Of a stretch of DNA of 64,000 nt, positions 23,856 to 35,260 are shown in pieces. Position 1 is the stretch's first letter. Every line of letters begins with the position of its first letter. The stretch lies in NCBI RefSeq assembly GCF_040939455.1, contig NC_134117.1:28203501-28267500 (forward strand), written 5' to 3'. Source of the stretch: Microcebus murinus. Its lineage: Eukaryota; Chordata; Mammalia; Primates; Cheirogaleidae. Below the pieces are notes generated by a model that did not search any database, was not told the origin of the DNA, and worked only from the letters and a program-made list of their open reading frames with translations. Made by a program: the position numbers and the translations under genes.

Positions 23856-23949
23856 CCAGAGAATGAATCTCTGCTTGGCCCCAAACAAAGTGATTGTGCC
23901 CAGGAATAGGTTTCCAGACCACACAAGCAGTACATCAGACTGCAGTGTA

Positions 23950-24760
23950 AGTTGCTCTGGAGCTGGGCTAGGGCTGGGGAAGGGGTACTCCTCTCCTGCT
24001 CCAACTTGTCTTCCTTACTGCAGCCAGGAGCCTTGTTAATGGTGATTATGTCACTCCCTTGCTCAAAAACTTTCCATGGCTCCCTACTGCCTACAAAAGA
24101 AAAGCCAATTCCTCAGCATGGAAATCAAGACTGTCCAAAGATATGATCTTCGATGCACATTCCCATGCACTCATTTATTCATTCAACAAATATTGAGTAC
24201 CTGCTATTAGCCTATGCAAAGTCTTTGCTCTCCTGGAGTTTATACTCTTATAGGAGAGACAGAAAATGCATAAGTCAATCTAGAGTGTGTCACGTATTTA
24301 TATGTGCTATGCTAAAAATAAAGTCGAAAAATAAAGTGATGAGAAGGGACATAATTTTAGAAAGGGTAACCATGGAAGACCTCTAACAAGGCGATGGATA
24401 CAGAGACCAGATGGGGGGAAGAATGAGCCCTGCAGACACCTGGGGGCATATTCTTCTCTCCCTCCCTCCCTCCTACTATGCCCAGACCACACTTGAGCCA
24501 CCAACCCTCCACTGACTTCCAAGTCTCTGTGCCTTTGCTGTTGGTCTTCTCTCCTGAAGATCCCCCTCCTCTGTCTGTTGAAATTGAATACTCCTGTGCC
24601 CAGCTTGAATGCCACCTCTTCTGTGAAGCCCTCCTAATTCCCCAAGCCAGACCTGCTCCAGAACTTCACTTCCGAGTTCTAGTTTGCATGAGTGTGAACA
24701 CATGGAGGCCCTGGGCAGTCTTTTAGTTCTGCATCTGCAGTGCCCAGCACACAACAAAAG
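23950..24760 (+). mobile_element. L2 (sense) in two pieces around an antisense L2 piece
   Basis: Sense parts: TGTCACTCCCTTGCTCAAAA, TTCCATGGCTCCCTACTGCC (to about 24140), and from about 24470 TGAATGCCACCTCTTCTGTG. Antisense part at about 24155-24385: TTATTCATTCAACAAATATT and CTCCTGGAGTTTATACTC. Confidence 0.65.
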
Positions 24761-24989
24761 AGAATCTCTATTTTGGCACTTCCAGACTATCTGGTTTTCA
24801 CACACACCCTCTCCAGACTACACTGCGAGTTGCTAAAAGGCAGAAATTGCCTTACTCAGCTTCTGGTTCCCCGAGTTGGTGCAGCATAGAGTCTGGCACA
24901 CAGATGTTTGCCAGGGAGGGGGCATGTGTGCAAGTTGCCAAAGAGCCTGGACACATTCCTGGCAGGGAAGCATTCCCTCAGCACACACA

Positions 24990-25445
24990 GATGAAAATAC
25001 TCTCCATCTTCTGTAGTGAGAATGAAGCTGTCTCCTCAAATCCACTCTCCCCTTCTTCGTGGGCACACAGGAGCCCAGACAGGCTACACTTCCCAGCCTC
25101 ATGTGCAGCCAGGGAGGCCATGGAACTGCATTCCTGCCAGTGGAGTGTGAGCTGGCGGGACCACGCCATAGAGGACCTGGGCCTATGGACAGTGGGCACA
25201 TCTCTTCCACCCTCTCTCCCCCCAACACTGGCTGACACCCAGACATGGCCACAGCTCAGCTTCAACCACGTGGATAGCAAGGTCCCATCCCAAGCAGAGC
25301 AGCAACTTCAAAGGAACTGGATTCCAGATGTCATAAGCAGCCAAGCTGCCCCCTCACCTGGTCTGCTCATGTTGGGGACATCAGGGCCATCACATAAGAC
25401 AGAAAAATGACTCCTCATTCTTTAAGCCACTGCAATATTCCGCCC
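24990..25445 (+). mobile_element. Ancient LTR-like repeat, family unresolved
   Basis: ACTTCCCAGCCTCATGTGCA, GTGGAGTGTGAGCTGGCGGG and the terminal TTCTTTAAGCCACTGCAATA resemble a widespread mammalian repeat (MaLR/LTR-like). I cannot place it with certainty. It is non-coding and has no internal retroviral gene. Confidence 0.4.
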
Positions 25446-26220
25446 CTTTGATTCAGCAGCCTTCCACTAAGGAACACACTTGCTTCCCAGGGTGAGCAGA
25501 GCAACAATGGGACCTAAGTCATTGTCTTCAAAAACCTCGCCTGGTGCCTCCAGGGGGGACAGGGAGTCCCAATTCCCAGGCAACCCACTAAGGTGTCAGA
25601 GTGTCAGCAGAGGGGGTGAGAGGAGGGTGTGCAAGGCAGGGCAAACCCCACGAGGAGCTCAAAGGAGCAGAGCACTGTGGGTTGGGAAGGCAGCACCACG
25701 GGGACAACAGGAGCAGAAAAGCCAGCTCCTGCCACTGGGGAAGGGCTGGCATACAATCAAATGGACACAGACACTGACCTCAGCCCTGCTGCCCGGGGCT
25801 CCTCCCGCTCATCCTGCTGGCATCACTGGGTGGTGGGGCAGAATGAGAGAAAGGGGGAAGGGGCTGACCTGGGAGGTGAGGGGCATAATCTCACTCGCTC
25901 CAGCTCCCACTGAGGAACAGGACCAGCGCAGCTGTGTCTTTCAACCTCAGATCAACGGTCCTTCCCTAATTCTGGGACTGCTGCACCCTGCACCAGTTCA
26001 ACTCTGAGCTTTGGTGTCCATCAAGTCGCACCAGACCAGAAGGTACAAAGACAGGGGACAGCCGCTGCCCTCCCCAGCCCTGGGTACCCTAATCACTTGC
26101 CCAACCGTTCCAGCTCTGCTGAGCTCACGAAGTCCCTGCCTGCCTATTTTATCACTTTATGTTTCTGCCAGGTGCTGGGTTTGGTGCCGGCGAGGACGGA
26201 GGCCCTGCAGAGAGGCTGAA
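25446..26220. other. Intron tract without recognisable features
   Basis: I see nothing identifiable. Confidence 0.5.
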
Positions 26221-26224
26221 CGGG

Positions 26225-26750
26225 TGGAGAGAAGGAGCAAGGGCTCTGGAGCCAAGCAGAAGAGGATTCACCTTCTGACCCCACCCACTAACCAGCCCTG
26301 AGACCCCAGCAAGCTTTAGTTCTTTTTTTTTTTTTGAGACAGAGTCTCACTCTTGCCTGGGTTAGAGTGCTGTGGCATCAGCCTAGCTCACAGCAACCTC
26401 AAACTCCTGGGCTTCTGGGCTCCTGCTTCAGCCTCCCGGGTAGCTGGGACTACAGGCATGCGCCACCATGCCTGGCTAATTTTTTATATATATTTTTAGT
26501 TGGCCAATTAATTTCTTTCTATTTTTAATAGAGATGGGGTCTCGCTCTTGCTTAGGCTGGTCTCGAACTCCTGAGCTCAAACAATCCGCCCACCTCAGCC
26601 TCCCAGAGTGCTAGGATTACAAGCATGAGCCACCGAGCTCGGCCCAAGCTTTAGTTCTTGAATAAAACAGAGGTAACGCCGCTGCCTCACCAGGTGTGTG
26701 AGGAAAACATGGTCTTTTCCTGGTGCATAGAAAGTGCTCCACATACGCCG
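26225..26750 (+). mobile_element. MIR, sense, split by an Alu
   Basis: GGCTCTGGAGCCAAGCAGAA before the Alu and AATAAAACAGAGGTAACGCC then GTGCATAGAAAGTGCTCCAC after it are the two halves of one MIR. Confidence 0.75.
26322..26644 (-). mobile_element. Alu, strepsirrhine type, antisense, with target-site duplication
   Basis: A T-tract then GAGACAGAGTCTCACTCTTG, the lemur-type middle (TTGGCCAATTAATTTC), ending GAGCCACCGAGCTCGGCC. AAGCTTTAGTTCTT is repeated on both sides. Confidence 0.95.
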
Positions 26751-29690
26751 TTTCCCTCCATTGCTCCTGGATGCCTCCCTGTTGGCCTGCCATGATTTGT
26801 GAAATTACTAACATTGGACCTGTCCTTCAGGGGTAAGGCACTGTTTGTATAATGTCCCTGTAGAGTAAGGTGCCACCTCCTACAAAAGACAATTAAGTGT
26901 TCTGGGCAAGGCAGGCAAGCGTCCAAGCGTCTGGTTGAGGTTCTGATCTTAAAGCTCCTGGGTGCAAGCAACAGTCACTCTGAAGTGGTTGGTATGGCTG
27001 CACAGCCCCGAAGCGGAAGATGTCATAAAGAAATGCTGCATCAAGGACCCTAAACTTTACGGTCTGTCAATCTCCAGGTGGGCAGGGGAAAGGATGCTAA
27101 AGAGGCCAGGAGGCAGAACAGCTCAGGGACATCTCACCAGAAGAGAAATAGGAGAAAGGCGGCAGAAGGAAGGAGTCAGGGAGGTGACAGGCCTCTACAG
27201 GAGACACGGGAGAGGGCGACCAGAGTGGCCCCAGCCCCACAGCCCCGCAGGTGGGGCCTTCTCTGCCGCACGCAGCCAGCACACCCTGGCCCCTCCACAC
27301 CCTCCTCCCAGCTGCTCTGCCCTGCTCCTGGCACTAAGTGGCTCCTACATGTCCACCCCACCCTCACCCTCACCCACTAGCCAGGTACATTCTAAAATGG
27401 AAGGAAGCTAAAAGCTCTGACCTTGCTGTTCAGAAAGGGCTCTTGGAATCTTGCCTATAAAACATGCTGGAGGTCAGGAAGGAGGCAAAATGTGTGTTTG
27501 TTGCGAAAAGACAAGATTGAGCACCTCCAGGGTTGTGTTTCTAGCCTGGCTACAAATTTGACACAACCTGGGGAAGTCACACACCCTTCCTCTGATCTTC
27601 ACCATGCTGTAAGACAGGTCACCAATACTTACTCTGACTCCAATCCCAGGAGCAGTAACAGGAAAACTTCACCAAGGGGAACACCTGCTCGTGCAGGACC
27701 AGCAGGTGGGAGACACAGAGGCAGCCCAGGCCCACTAGAGTTCGCCGAATGGAGGGAGGTGCTCTCACAAGGCCACAGTGTGGGGCACGGAGGCAGCGCA
27801 TAGGAACACGCCTATAGAGGGCCAGGCCAACACAAGGAAGGGCTTTCTACTCACTAGCGCATTCAAAAGCTAGCCTCGCTCAAAGGAAGTTTGGCTGGGT
27901 GGCTGGCACGGGTGCTAAGTGGAGCAACTCCACACTGGGTGGGCAGGTGGACAACATGACCTTTAAGGCTTTTCCAACTCTGATGTCCTGCCACAACACG
28001 CTGGCGTTGAAGGGGTGATCCCGTCTGTCTTGCAGGGCTCAACTGCTGTCAGACCTCCTCCTGCAGCCTTCCGTGGTTTACAGCAGGGCTCCCATCTACT
28101 CCAGCTCTCCCGATGCTGCCGCAGGGGCTCTGCAACCACACCACTCCCCTATGTACCCTGCAGCCCCCTGCATGGCCACACAAAGTCAGTGAGGCAAAGC
28201 AAGTCAAAGGACAATCAGTCCAACGATGCAAACATTTGTACTCCAAGAAGCCCCAGAGCAGCTGGTTGATGACGGCAGCACAGAACAGGTGCACGCTGTC
28301 CCTGAAGCCCATCCTAGGGCCAGGCTCCATGACCGAGACCTGGCCAGGTGGCTGTATGACCCATTCCATGGGGGGCCAGGCACATACCACTGCCTAGCTC
28401 CTCCTGGGAGCAACCAAGCCCCATAGGTGGGGCTTCAGGGAGAACAGGGACCGGAACACAGAGATACAGGGTGGGCTGACCTGGGAAGTCTGGAGACTGT
28501 TGCTCATGCCTGGCTGAGGGAGGCCCTCCCAGGTGATTCAGAAAAAAACCTCTACTAGGCTATGGCAGAAGGGCTCAACTTGCAGAACCAGATCTCACCG
28601 GGGAGGTGCTGGGAGGCCCTGCGCCCCAGCTGATGCAAGAATCCCCTCCGTGCTGCCCCAACTGTCCCTGGAGGCTGAGCTCTCAGAGGAGCCCACTACA
28701 ATTTCTGACTGCACTTCTTTAGGGAGAGAGATCCCTTCTATGGGGAACAGAAAACTGCCTTTCTGGAACTTCCACCCATGAGTGTCAGGTGTCCAAGCAC
28801 CTAGAACCGAACTCAAATGCCACCTCCTCGAGCATGCCCTGCAACTCCCCCACCCAGTGAGACAGCTGTCCTCCCAGCAGAGCCTCGCCTTGGCAACCAC
28901 CACTGGCATTTGAGTCCATTATTCCACCTGTGCGATGAAAGGCTCTGTGACCCAGGTGAGAAGATAAACAAAACAAAAAGGGAGAAAGGTCCATGATATT
29001 GTAGACCAGATAACAAGACAAGCACAGAACTCAGCACCAAGCAGGCACTTGTCCTGGGGAGGCTGAACGGGTGCTGGCAGGCCCTGGGCTTCGGTCTCCG
29101 GCCCAGCTTCCCTAGGAGAATTCCCTCCTCCCTCCCTGCCCGTGGTCCTTCTCTCTTCATAAGACACTGTGGAAGGGACGTCTGCTGCAGGAAGGTCAGA
29201 GCAGACATTCGCCAGCTACAGCCCCATGGAAGCTGTGGCGAGCACTGGCTGGCCGGCCGGCCTAGCAGCTCCGAACAGTCTCTGCACATGGCTTCCCTCT
29301 TCTTTCTCCTTGAAAGAGAAAACACCTCCTCACCAGGAGGGCAAAGACTGAGGTGGCCACGTGCTTCTTCCAAAGGTTTCTCTCCCTCCTTGGAAGGCAT
29401 CGAGCTCTTTGCTGTCCAGGGGCCTTCCCACTTGCAGTTCCCTCTGCCCAGCACCCCCCTGGCTGTGCCTAGCACATGACAGCCAGGACAAGGGGCCAAC
29501 GGAGGCTGAAACTAGCTCACAGGAGGCATTTTCCCTAACTCCCCCAGCGGAGTTGCATGGCCCAGCAGGCAGCCCTGGCCAGGGGTGAGCCACATTAAAC
29601 AAACATGGCCACCTCAGTCTCAGCCTTCGGCGGTGGGCTTAGGTGTCTCTTTTTCAGGGAAGTCTTCGGACCCCTCCACTCCAAAATCAT
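26751..29690. other. Intron tract with few recognisable features
   Basis: 2.9 kb. A weak sense MIR (CAACCTGGGGAAGTCACACA, near 27540-27635) and a possible L2 stretch (AACTCAAATGCCACCTCCTC, near 28800-28890) are the only hints. Confidence 0.5.
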
Positions 29691-29699
29691 GCATTTCTC

Positions 29700-29885
29700 C
29701 TACCCCATAATTCTCTTCTACCACCCTATTCTTTCCTTTGTAGCATGTGTTACATTTTGATTATCTGAGCATAGTCTGTTTCCCACTATTCTACAGGACC
29801 CATGAGGGCAGGGCTGGATCTATTTTGTTCAGCTGCAGACTCAGGACCAAACCTGGGGCCTGGCACACAGAAACAGTGCACATCT
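29700..29885 (+). mobile_element. L2 3' end, sense
   Basis: GACCCATGAGGGCAGGGCTG then GGGGCCTGGCACACAG, in L2 sense order. Confidence 0.7.
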
Positions 29886-30054
29886 GAGCTTTACGGAGGC
29901 ACATGCTTCAGATTAGCTTTGAACTCCCCAGGACCACAGATGGCCCTCATCTGGGCATACAGCAGAAGGTGAGCGGCAAAGCCACTGGGTCACCCAGAGG
30001 CCCAAGAGGGTTTAATCCAACTGAAACAGGGCAGGTAGGATGCATAAGAACAGT

Positions 30055-30290
30055 GTCCACCAACACTGAGTACCAGCTAGGTGCCAGGCGCTAGGCATTA
30101 TTGCACTTAATCATCACAGCTACACTAAGAGGTAGGTATTACTACCATCCACATTCAACAGACAAAGGCACTGAGGCATTACGAGGTTAAGGAATACTAA
30201 GGAATACTAAGTAGTACAACTACTAAGTAGTACAACTGGGATTTAAACTCTGCCATGATCTGAACCAAACCTGTGCTCTTAACCAACAAG
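30055..30290 (-). mobile_element. MIR, antisense, carrying short tandem duplications
   Basis: TACCAGCTAGGTGCCAGGCG, CACTTAATCATCACAGCTAC, GAGGTAGGTATTACTACC and GTGCTCTTAACC. A duplicated stretch lies at 30189-30237 (listed separately). Confidence 0.88.
30189..30237 (+). repeat. Two overlapping short tandem duplications
   Basis: AAGGAATACT occurs twice in tandem (30189-30208), and the 16-mer ACTAAGTAGTACAACT occurs twice in tandem (30206-30237). The two duplications overlap by 3 bp. All copies are identical. Confidence 0.95.
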
Positions 30291-30477
30291 TGACAAGCTC
30301 TCCCTTTACAGGCTCTAGTCCCAGTAGGCAAACCAGTGTTTAATTCACCTGCCCCAAGCCCCCTGGACCTTTCTTGATGCCCATATGGCATGCACCATCC
30401 ATAGAACCTCCAGCAAACACCTGCAGGCCTATCGGAGACAGAATCATAGGACATAAACAGTCTCCTGTTGGGAGACA

Positions 30478-31234
30478 ATGTTTCTCAGCCTTTTAAAGCA
30501 CACACCCCCTTTTGATAAATATGCAGGCTTCACCCCCTCCCCCAAAACTGTGCCATGCCCCACTTGAGAATTAGTATAATATCAGGCAAGATTTTGTCAA
30601 ACTCCACCTTCAACAGTTTATGTTAAAAATATATGTAGCTTAAAATGTGATTAAAATCCTGAATATGCTTTTCAAACTTCACAGTTGCTCCAATCCATAG
30701 AGATCATGATTCATTCTCTCTCCCCCTCACCCCCATTGACAGTCACCACTCACGGGCAATAATAGAACGCAAGGGGCCTACCACAAAGAGCAGAAATGTT
30801 CTAAGTCGATATGGAATGTGTAGAACAGGCAACCTTTGGGACATTTCAAGCACACTCAGAATAGAAAGGAAATATGATCTAAGATCATCAGAAAAAAGTC
30901 AAGAGATCAGGCTACTATTTTCACTACTGAAGTCCCAAGGATAATGTAAGGATAATGCCAAATGAAGCTCGTAAAGCTTTAGGAAGACATTTTTCCTAAC
31001 ATCCCAAAATGTGACACTGGGAAGGGAAAGGCCGCAGCGAGATGACCCCTACCATCCAGCGCTGCTTTTCGTTTAGGGCACGGCTCTGAGAACGAGGCTG
31101 CAAGGTGTTCTCTGGCTAGTTACCATTTGTAACAGGCAACTGAGGGAAGGAGAACCTGAAGTTGAAGGGGGCTCTGGGGGGGCCTGGCCCTGGCAACTCT
31201 CCTCCTCCAGGGGAGGGCAAACCCACTGTCCCTG
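30478..31234. other. Unresolved tract, possibly containing an old DNA-transposon piece
   Basis: GTTTCTCAGCCTTTTAAAGC near 30480 is reminiscent of a hAT-type end. I could not match the rest, and nothing else is recognised up to 31234. Confidence 0.3.
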
Positions 31235-31465
31235 TTAGAAGAGTGGGCGTGGGAGTCAGAGCCACACAGGTTCTAGTCTGGTTCTGCCACTTACTCGCTG
31301 CTGATGTTGGACAAACGACCTCCGACCTCTGTTTCCCTCCCCAGGAGAGGATGACCATACAACTTCCCTCACTGGCTTACTACGAAGATTACATGAGATA
31401 GTCCATTTAATCCTCACTGTTTAGCACAGTGTCTAGAAAATACTAAGTGAACATAAGAAGTATTT
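31235..31465 (+). mobile_element. MIR, sense
   Basis: CGTGGGAGTCAGAGCCACAC, GTTCTGCCACTTACTCGCTG, TTTAGCACAGTGTCTAG and AAGTGAACATAAGAAG, in MIR order. Confidence 0.88.
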
Positions 31466-34260
31466 CTAAGTGTCGGCATTGTGTGTACTACCATCCTTGT
31501 TTCCCAGTAGAAATTCAGGCAGTGGGAAGGGCAGCCTGGCAACCCGTTCATTCTCATTTCCTATTTATTGTCACAAGTTACATGAACTCTGTGGTCAAGG
31601 ACAAGAACAGCTGGGCAGGCCAGGGAAATGCACAGCTGCTGTGTTTTAGGAAAAGTAATACTGCAAGGGGCCTGAGCTTGGGAAGGAGCTGGCAGGAGAA
31701 TGTGAAGTCTGGCCTGGGTGGGAGAGAGGAGGCAGCTCCGAGGGAGGCTCTGTGCAGGGAAAGTGGACAGAAACAACCAATGGGGCTGGAGCGTGAGGAA
31801 GACATGCACCAAAGCCCAGTGTGGGGCACAGGAAGCTGCAGGTGAGCTAGAGGAAGCCTCGGGTCGGCTGGCATGGAGCATACAGGAAGAGCAGGATGTG
31901 GGCAGCAGAGGCAAGTGGGGCCATGCCCTCAGGGAGGGCAGCTGGGATAAAGAACCAGGCTGCCTGGGTGCTCCCGGATGGAGAAAGGCTGAGACAGAAC
32001 AGGAAGGCAGGCCACGAGTTCTTCCCTGGCTGACCTCGGCCCCCAGCTCAATCCCCCACTGGCCCCCAACTCCGTGGGCCCCAGGGCTTAGCCAGTATTC
32101 CGGTCACTGCACCATCTACTGTCCCCATCTGGGTCCGCTTTCCTAGCAGCAAAACAGGATGCAGGTCTCAGCATTTCCCCTTTTCCTGGTATCTCTGAAA
32201 CAAGTGCTCCATGGTTTCTCTGTGGGGGACAGGGCAACGAGGCCAACGTGGGGATGAAATCCATAACCATTATCAGAGTGGCCCCTGCAGTCCCACGCTG
32301 GGAGGGAAGTGGGGTAAGCTGGCCAGCACTCAGCCCCTCCCCAGCGGCACAAAGGGCACAGCCACCTCCCTCCCACCTCAGCCCTGCTCACTGGCCTCCA
32401 CGTACATAGGCCATCAGGGATCTCAGAAGCCGGTGGAGAGGAAGGGACCCCAGACCACACCAGGCATCCTAAGGCCCTGGCGCAAGCTCTGGGCAGGTGC
32501 TGTTCTCACACCAGCCCTCCAGAGCACAGAGGCAGCTGCAGGGCCACCTGCCCAGGAGTCTGGGATGGCGGAGGTAGAGCCAGTGTTAAGTCATGTCCCA
32601 GGTCCAGGAGGACTCCTCCCTGATCCCACAGGACCACTGTGTAGTGATATCACGAGAGCGACCATGGTAACAGGGCTGCCTGCATCTGCACGAGACTGCC
32701 CAGTGCACGCAGCACCATCATATACACAGTCTCTGACTGGGACTGGGCAGAGGTTGTTCCTATCTTGGAGGCACCCTGGCCAGGTTCATGGCTCCTGAGA
32801 GGTGGCACTGGTGGGCCCAAGACCCCTTCCTCAGCAGTCTCGTCCTTTCCCTGTCCCTGGCATTTCTCTTTCCGCCTGGACATTCTCAATCCTTCCCATC
32901 CTGAGCCACCACCAACCAGCTCTCCAGCAGCCCTATGCTCCTGAGGGCTGACAACTCTCCTCTCCAGGTCCCCAGGTGTGCCAGACCCTCCCTAGTGTTC
33001 CTACCACCTGTCCCTCTGCCCTGGCCAACCTGTCACCAAAGCCTGTGGCCTCTTCCTTCCAAGGGGCTTGTGTACCATCTGCACTCCCACTCCCCACCCT
33101 TCCCTCCTGCCTGGAGCACCTCCAGCCACCCGTCAGCCTCCCTGTCTTCCGCCCTGCCCTATCTTCCCCAGCCATCCTGAGTCCCACCGTGCTCTCCCAG
33201 GTGTGCTGCATCTCCCTGGGCACAGGCCTGCCCCACTGACTGGCATCCAGGGTGCCACTTGGGCCTTACTTCCTACTGCCCTCCCCACCCTTGGTTTGGC
33301 CCAGGTGGATCCCCCTTCCTGATGCCCGCTCTCCCCCTCCCTTCAAGGCTCCACTCTCCAGTGTCCACAGCACTTGTGGAGATGGCCGCTAATGCCTTCC
33401 CTGTCCAAAGTCCTGAAAGGGGCACCTCCCAGTGTGGCCTGGCCCCCACCAGCTGCCTGTACTGAGATGGTCCTGTGGCCCAGAGAAGCTCACCCACCGC
33501 AACACCGGTATGCCCAGCTATGGAACAAGCTGACAGCTGACAGACAGGAGAAGGCTGGGTCTACTGAGAGGGAAGCCAAGAGCAGATGCTCAGACTAAAG
33601 CAGAGAGGCCACACAGCCCCCAAAGACAGAGCCACCTCCATCACTGGCTCCATTCAGCCCCAGCTCCCATGAGACCAGGCCTTGCCAGCATCTTTCCAAC
33701 AAGCCCTGCTTCCCCTGAGCTCACCTGGATGGGCTGCTGCTCCCAGGTGCAACACTGTCACACCAGGCCCTGGGGCTCTTATCCCCTCCATCTGACAGCC
33801 CTAATTGGAGGAGCCATGTAGTTGGCAACAAGCAGGCTCTGCTAAGGGTCACTTCTTTTATTGTTTCCCTGTGTGGCTATTACATGTTCCACACAGACCT
33901 GCTTTGCTCCTTAGGACCAGAGCTCCTCAGTAAGGCCTAGAAGGCACACAGCTCTAGGGCTACCTATGCTACTCAAGTTCCTTTTTCTGAGCTGCCCCAA
34001 AGTGCAAGGTGTCCAGAGTGGGCCCTGCCAGAACTGTTTCATCTCATGTGACCCCATATGCTGGCTGGAGTTGAGTAGATCAAGGAGACAGGGCCCAAAC
34101 TGGGCCAATGTGACTCTCCCCCATGGGAATATGGACTTTGGACTGGGAGGTCTCAGTCTGAGTGTGGCTGGCACTGTAGCAGGAACACTTGGGACTGTGT
34201 GGGCTGAGGGGGAGGAAGCCAGGCTGCAGAGAAGAGAAGGAAGTCCAAAGAGAAGCAGAG
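31466..34260. other. Intron tract without recognisable features
   Basis: 2.8 kb, GC-rich, CpG-poor and free of young repeats. Several open frames near 200 codons or below exist (for example 32211-32798 plus) with no similarity or splice support. Confidence 0.5.
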
Positions 34261-34269
34261 CTGCGAGAC

Positions 34270-34515
34270 AGAGGGAGAATCTAACATGGTTTTTCTAATC
34301 CTTGCTTAAGGCCAAGCAGCAATCCTGCCCATGGGGTCCTGAGTCCCCCCCTGAAACCCTATCATAAATCGTCTTTTTTGCTAAATAGATTCAGTCGGTT
34401 TCTGTTACTTGCAATCAAGGGGTCCTAACACAGCTGGGATCTCCCTGCCCCTTTTCCGCTTCTCAGGAATACAAAGCAGGTGCTCTACAAACACTTGCTG
34501 AATGAAGGAAAACTG
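34270..34515 (+). mobile_element. Old repeat, probably an LTR-like 3' end followed by an L2 3' fragment
   Basis: TTCAGTCGGTTTCTGTTACT then GCAATCAAGGGGTCCTAACA resembles the 3' end of a mammalian LTR-type repeat. GGTGCTCTACAAACACTTGC then TGAATGAAGG is an L2 tail. Family names are uncertain. Confidence 0.4.
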
Positions 34516-34979
34516 GCCCCAGATTCTGGCTTTCCTATTTCTGCCAAAGGCACCATTGTGCTCTACAAATACTCTCTTTATAAAATGTGTAACTCAGCCC
34601 CAGGCAACTTAAATTAAATGCACTTTCCTTGCCTGAAATGCATTATATCCTCGTTTTCATCTCCTCTGTGAGGCAAACCAGTGCTAAAAGGGAAGGCAGG
34701 CAGGAGCAAGCCAGAAAAAACAGCCCTTCCAAGTACAGGCCAGCAAGTCAAACTGCATCTGCAAGCTCTGTGCTACTCCCTGACTGCCCCAACTCCAAAA
34801 ACTGTGTCCCGAGATTTCTGTCCCTGTGCCACACGTCTAGCTACCCAAGATGACTGTCAAAATCTCCCAAAGGGTCACACAGTTTGCAACCCTCCTGATG
34901 GTTTCCTTATGCCAGGGTTCCTGCACGAGGCCAGACCCACGAGTCCTAAGGCTGAAAGGAACCTCAGAGCATCGTCTTG

Positions 34980-35145
34980 CCCAGTGGTTTTCACACTGTG
35001 TGCTCTGCAGGACCCCAAGACTTAAGTGGAACCCTTGGGGGGAGGGGCATTCTTCCAGGCTTCAACCAGGGCAGTATTCGTTTGGTTGTATATACCAAGC
35101 TACCTTTTAATCTGAAAGGGTTCCAGTTGCTTAAAAAAATAGTAC
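34980..35145 (+). mobile_element. hAT-Charlie-type fragment
   Basis: CCAGTGGTTTTCACACTGTG at the left resembles the terminal repeat of MER20/Charlie-like hAT elements, followed by GGAACCCTTGGGG. The right end is not clear. A weak antisense MIR (ATGCAGATAGGGAACCGGAG) follows at 35150-35260. Confidence 0.45.
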
Positions 35146-35260
35146 AAAACTCCCATTCCAGACTCACTCTTCATCATGCAGATAGGGAACCGGAGATTTC
35201 ACGGGCTTGCACAGAGAGGGCAATAAGATTCAATGCATTTGCCCCAGGCTGCCCACTGCT

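Noticed and set aside
23503..24039. 178-codon plus-strand open frame
   Set aside because: It lies mostly over an antisense L1 fragment and then an L2 fragment.
24990..25445. Possible endogenous retrovirus
   Set aside because: Only LTR-like 3' text is visible. There is no internal gag, pol or env-like sequence and no paired LTR, so it is listed only as a low-confidence solitary repeat.
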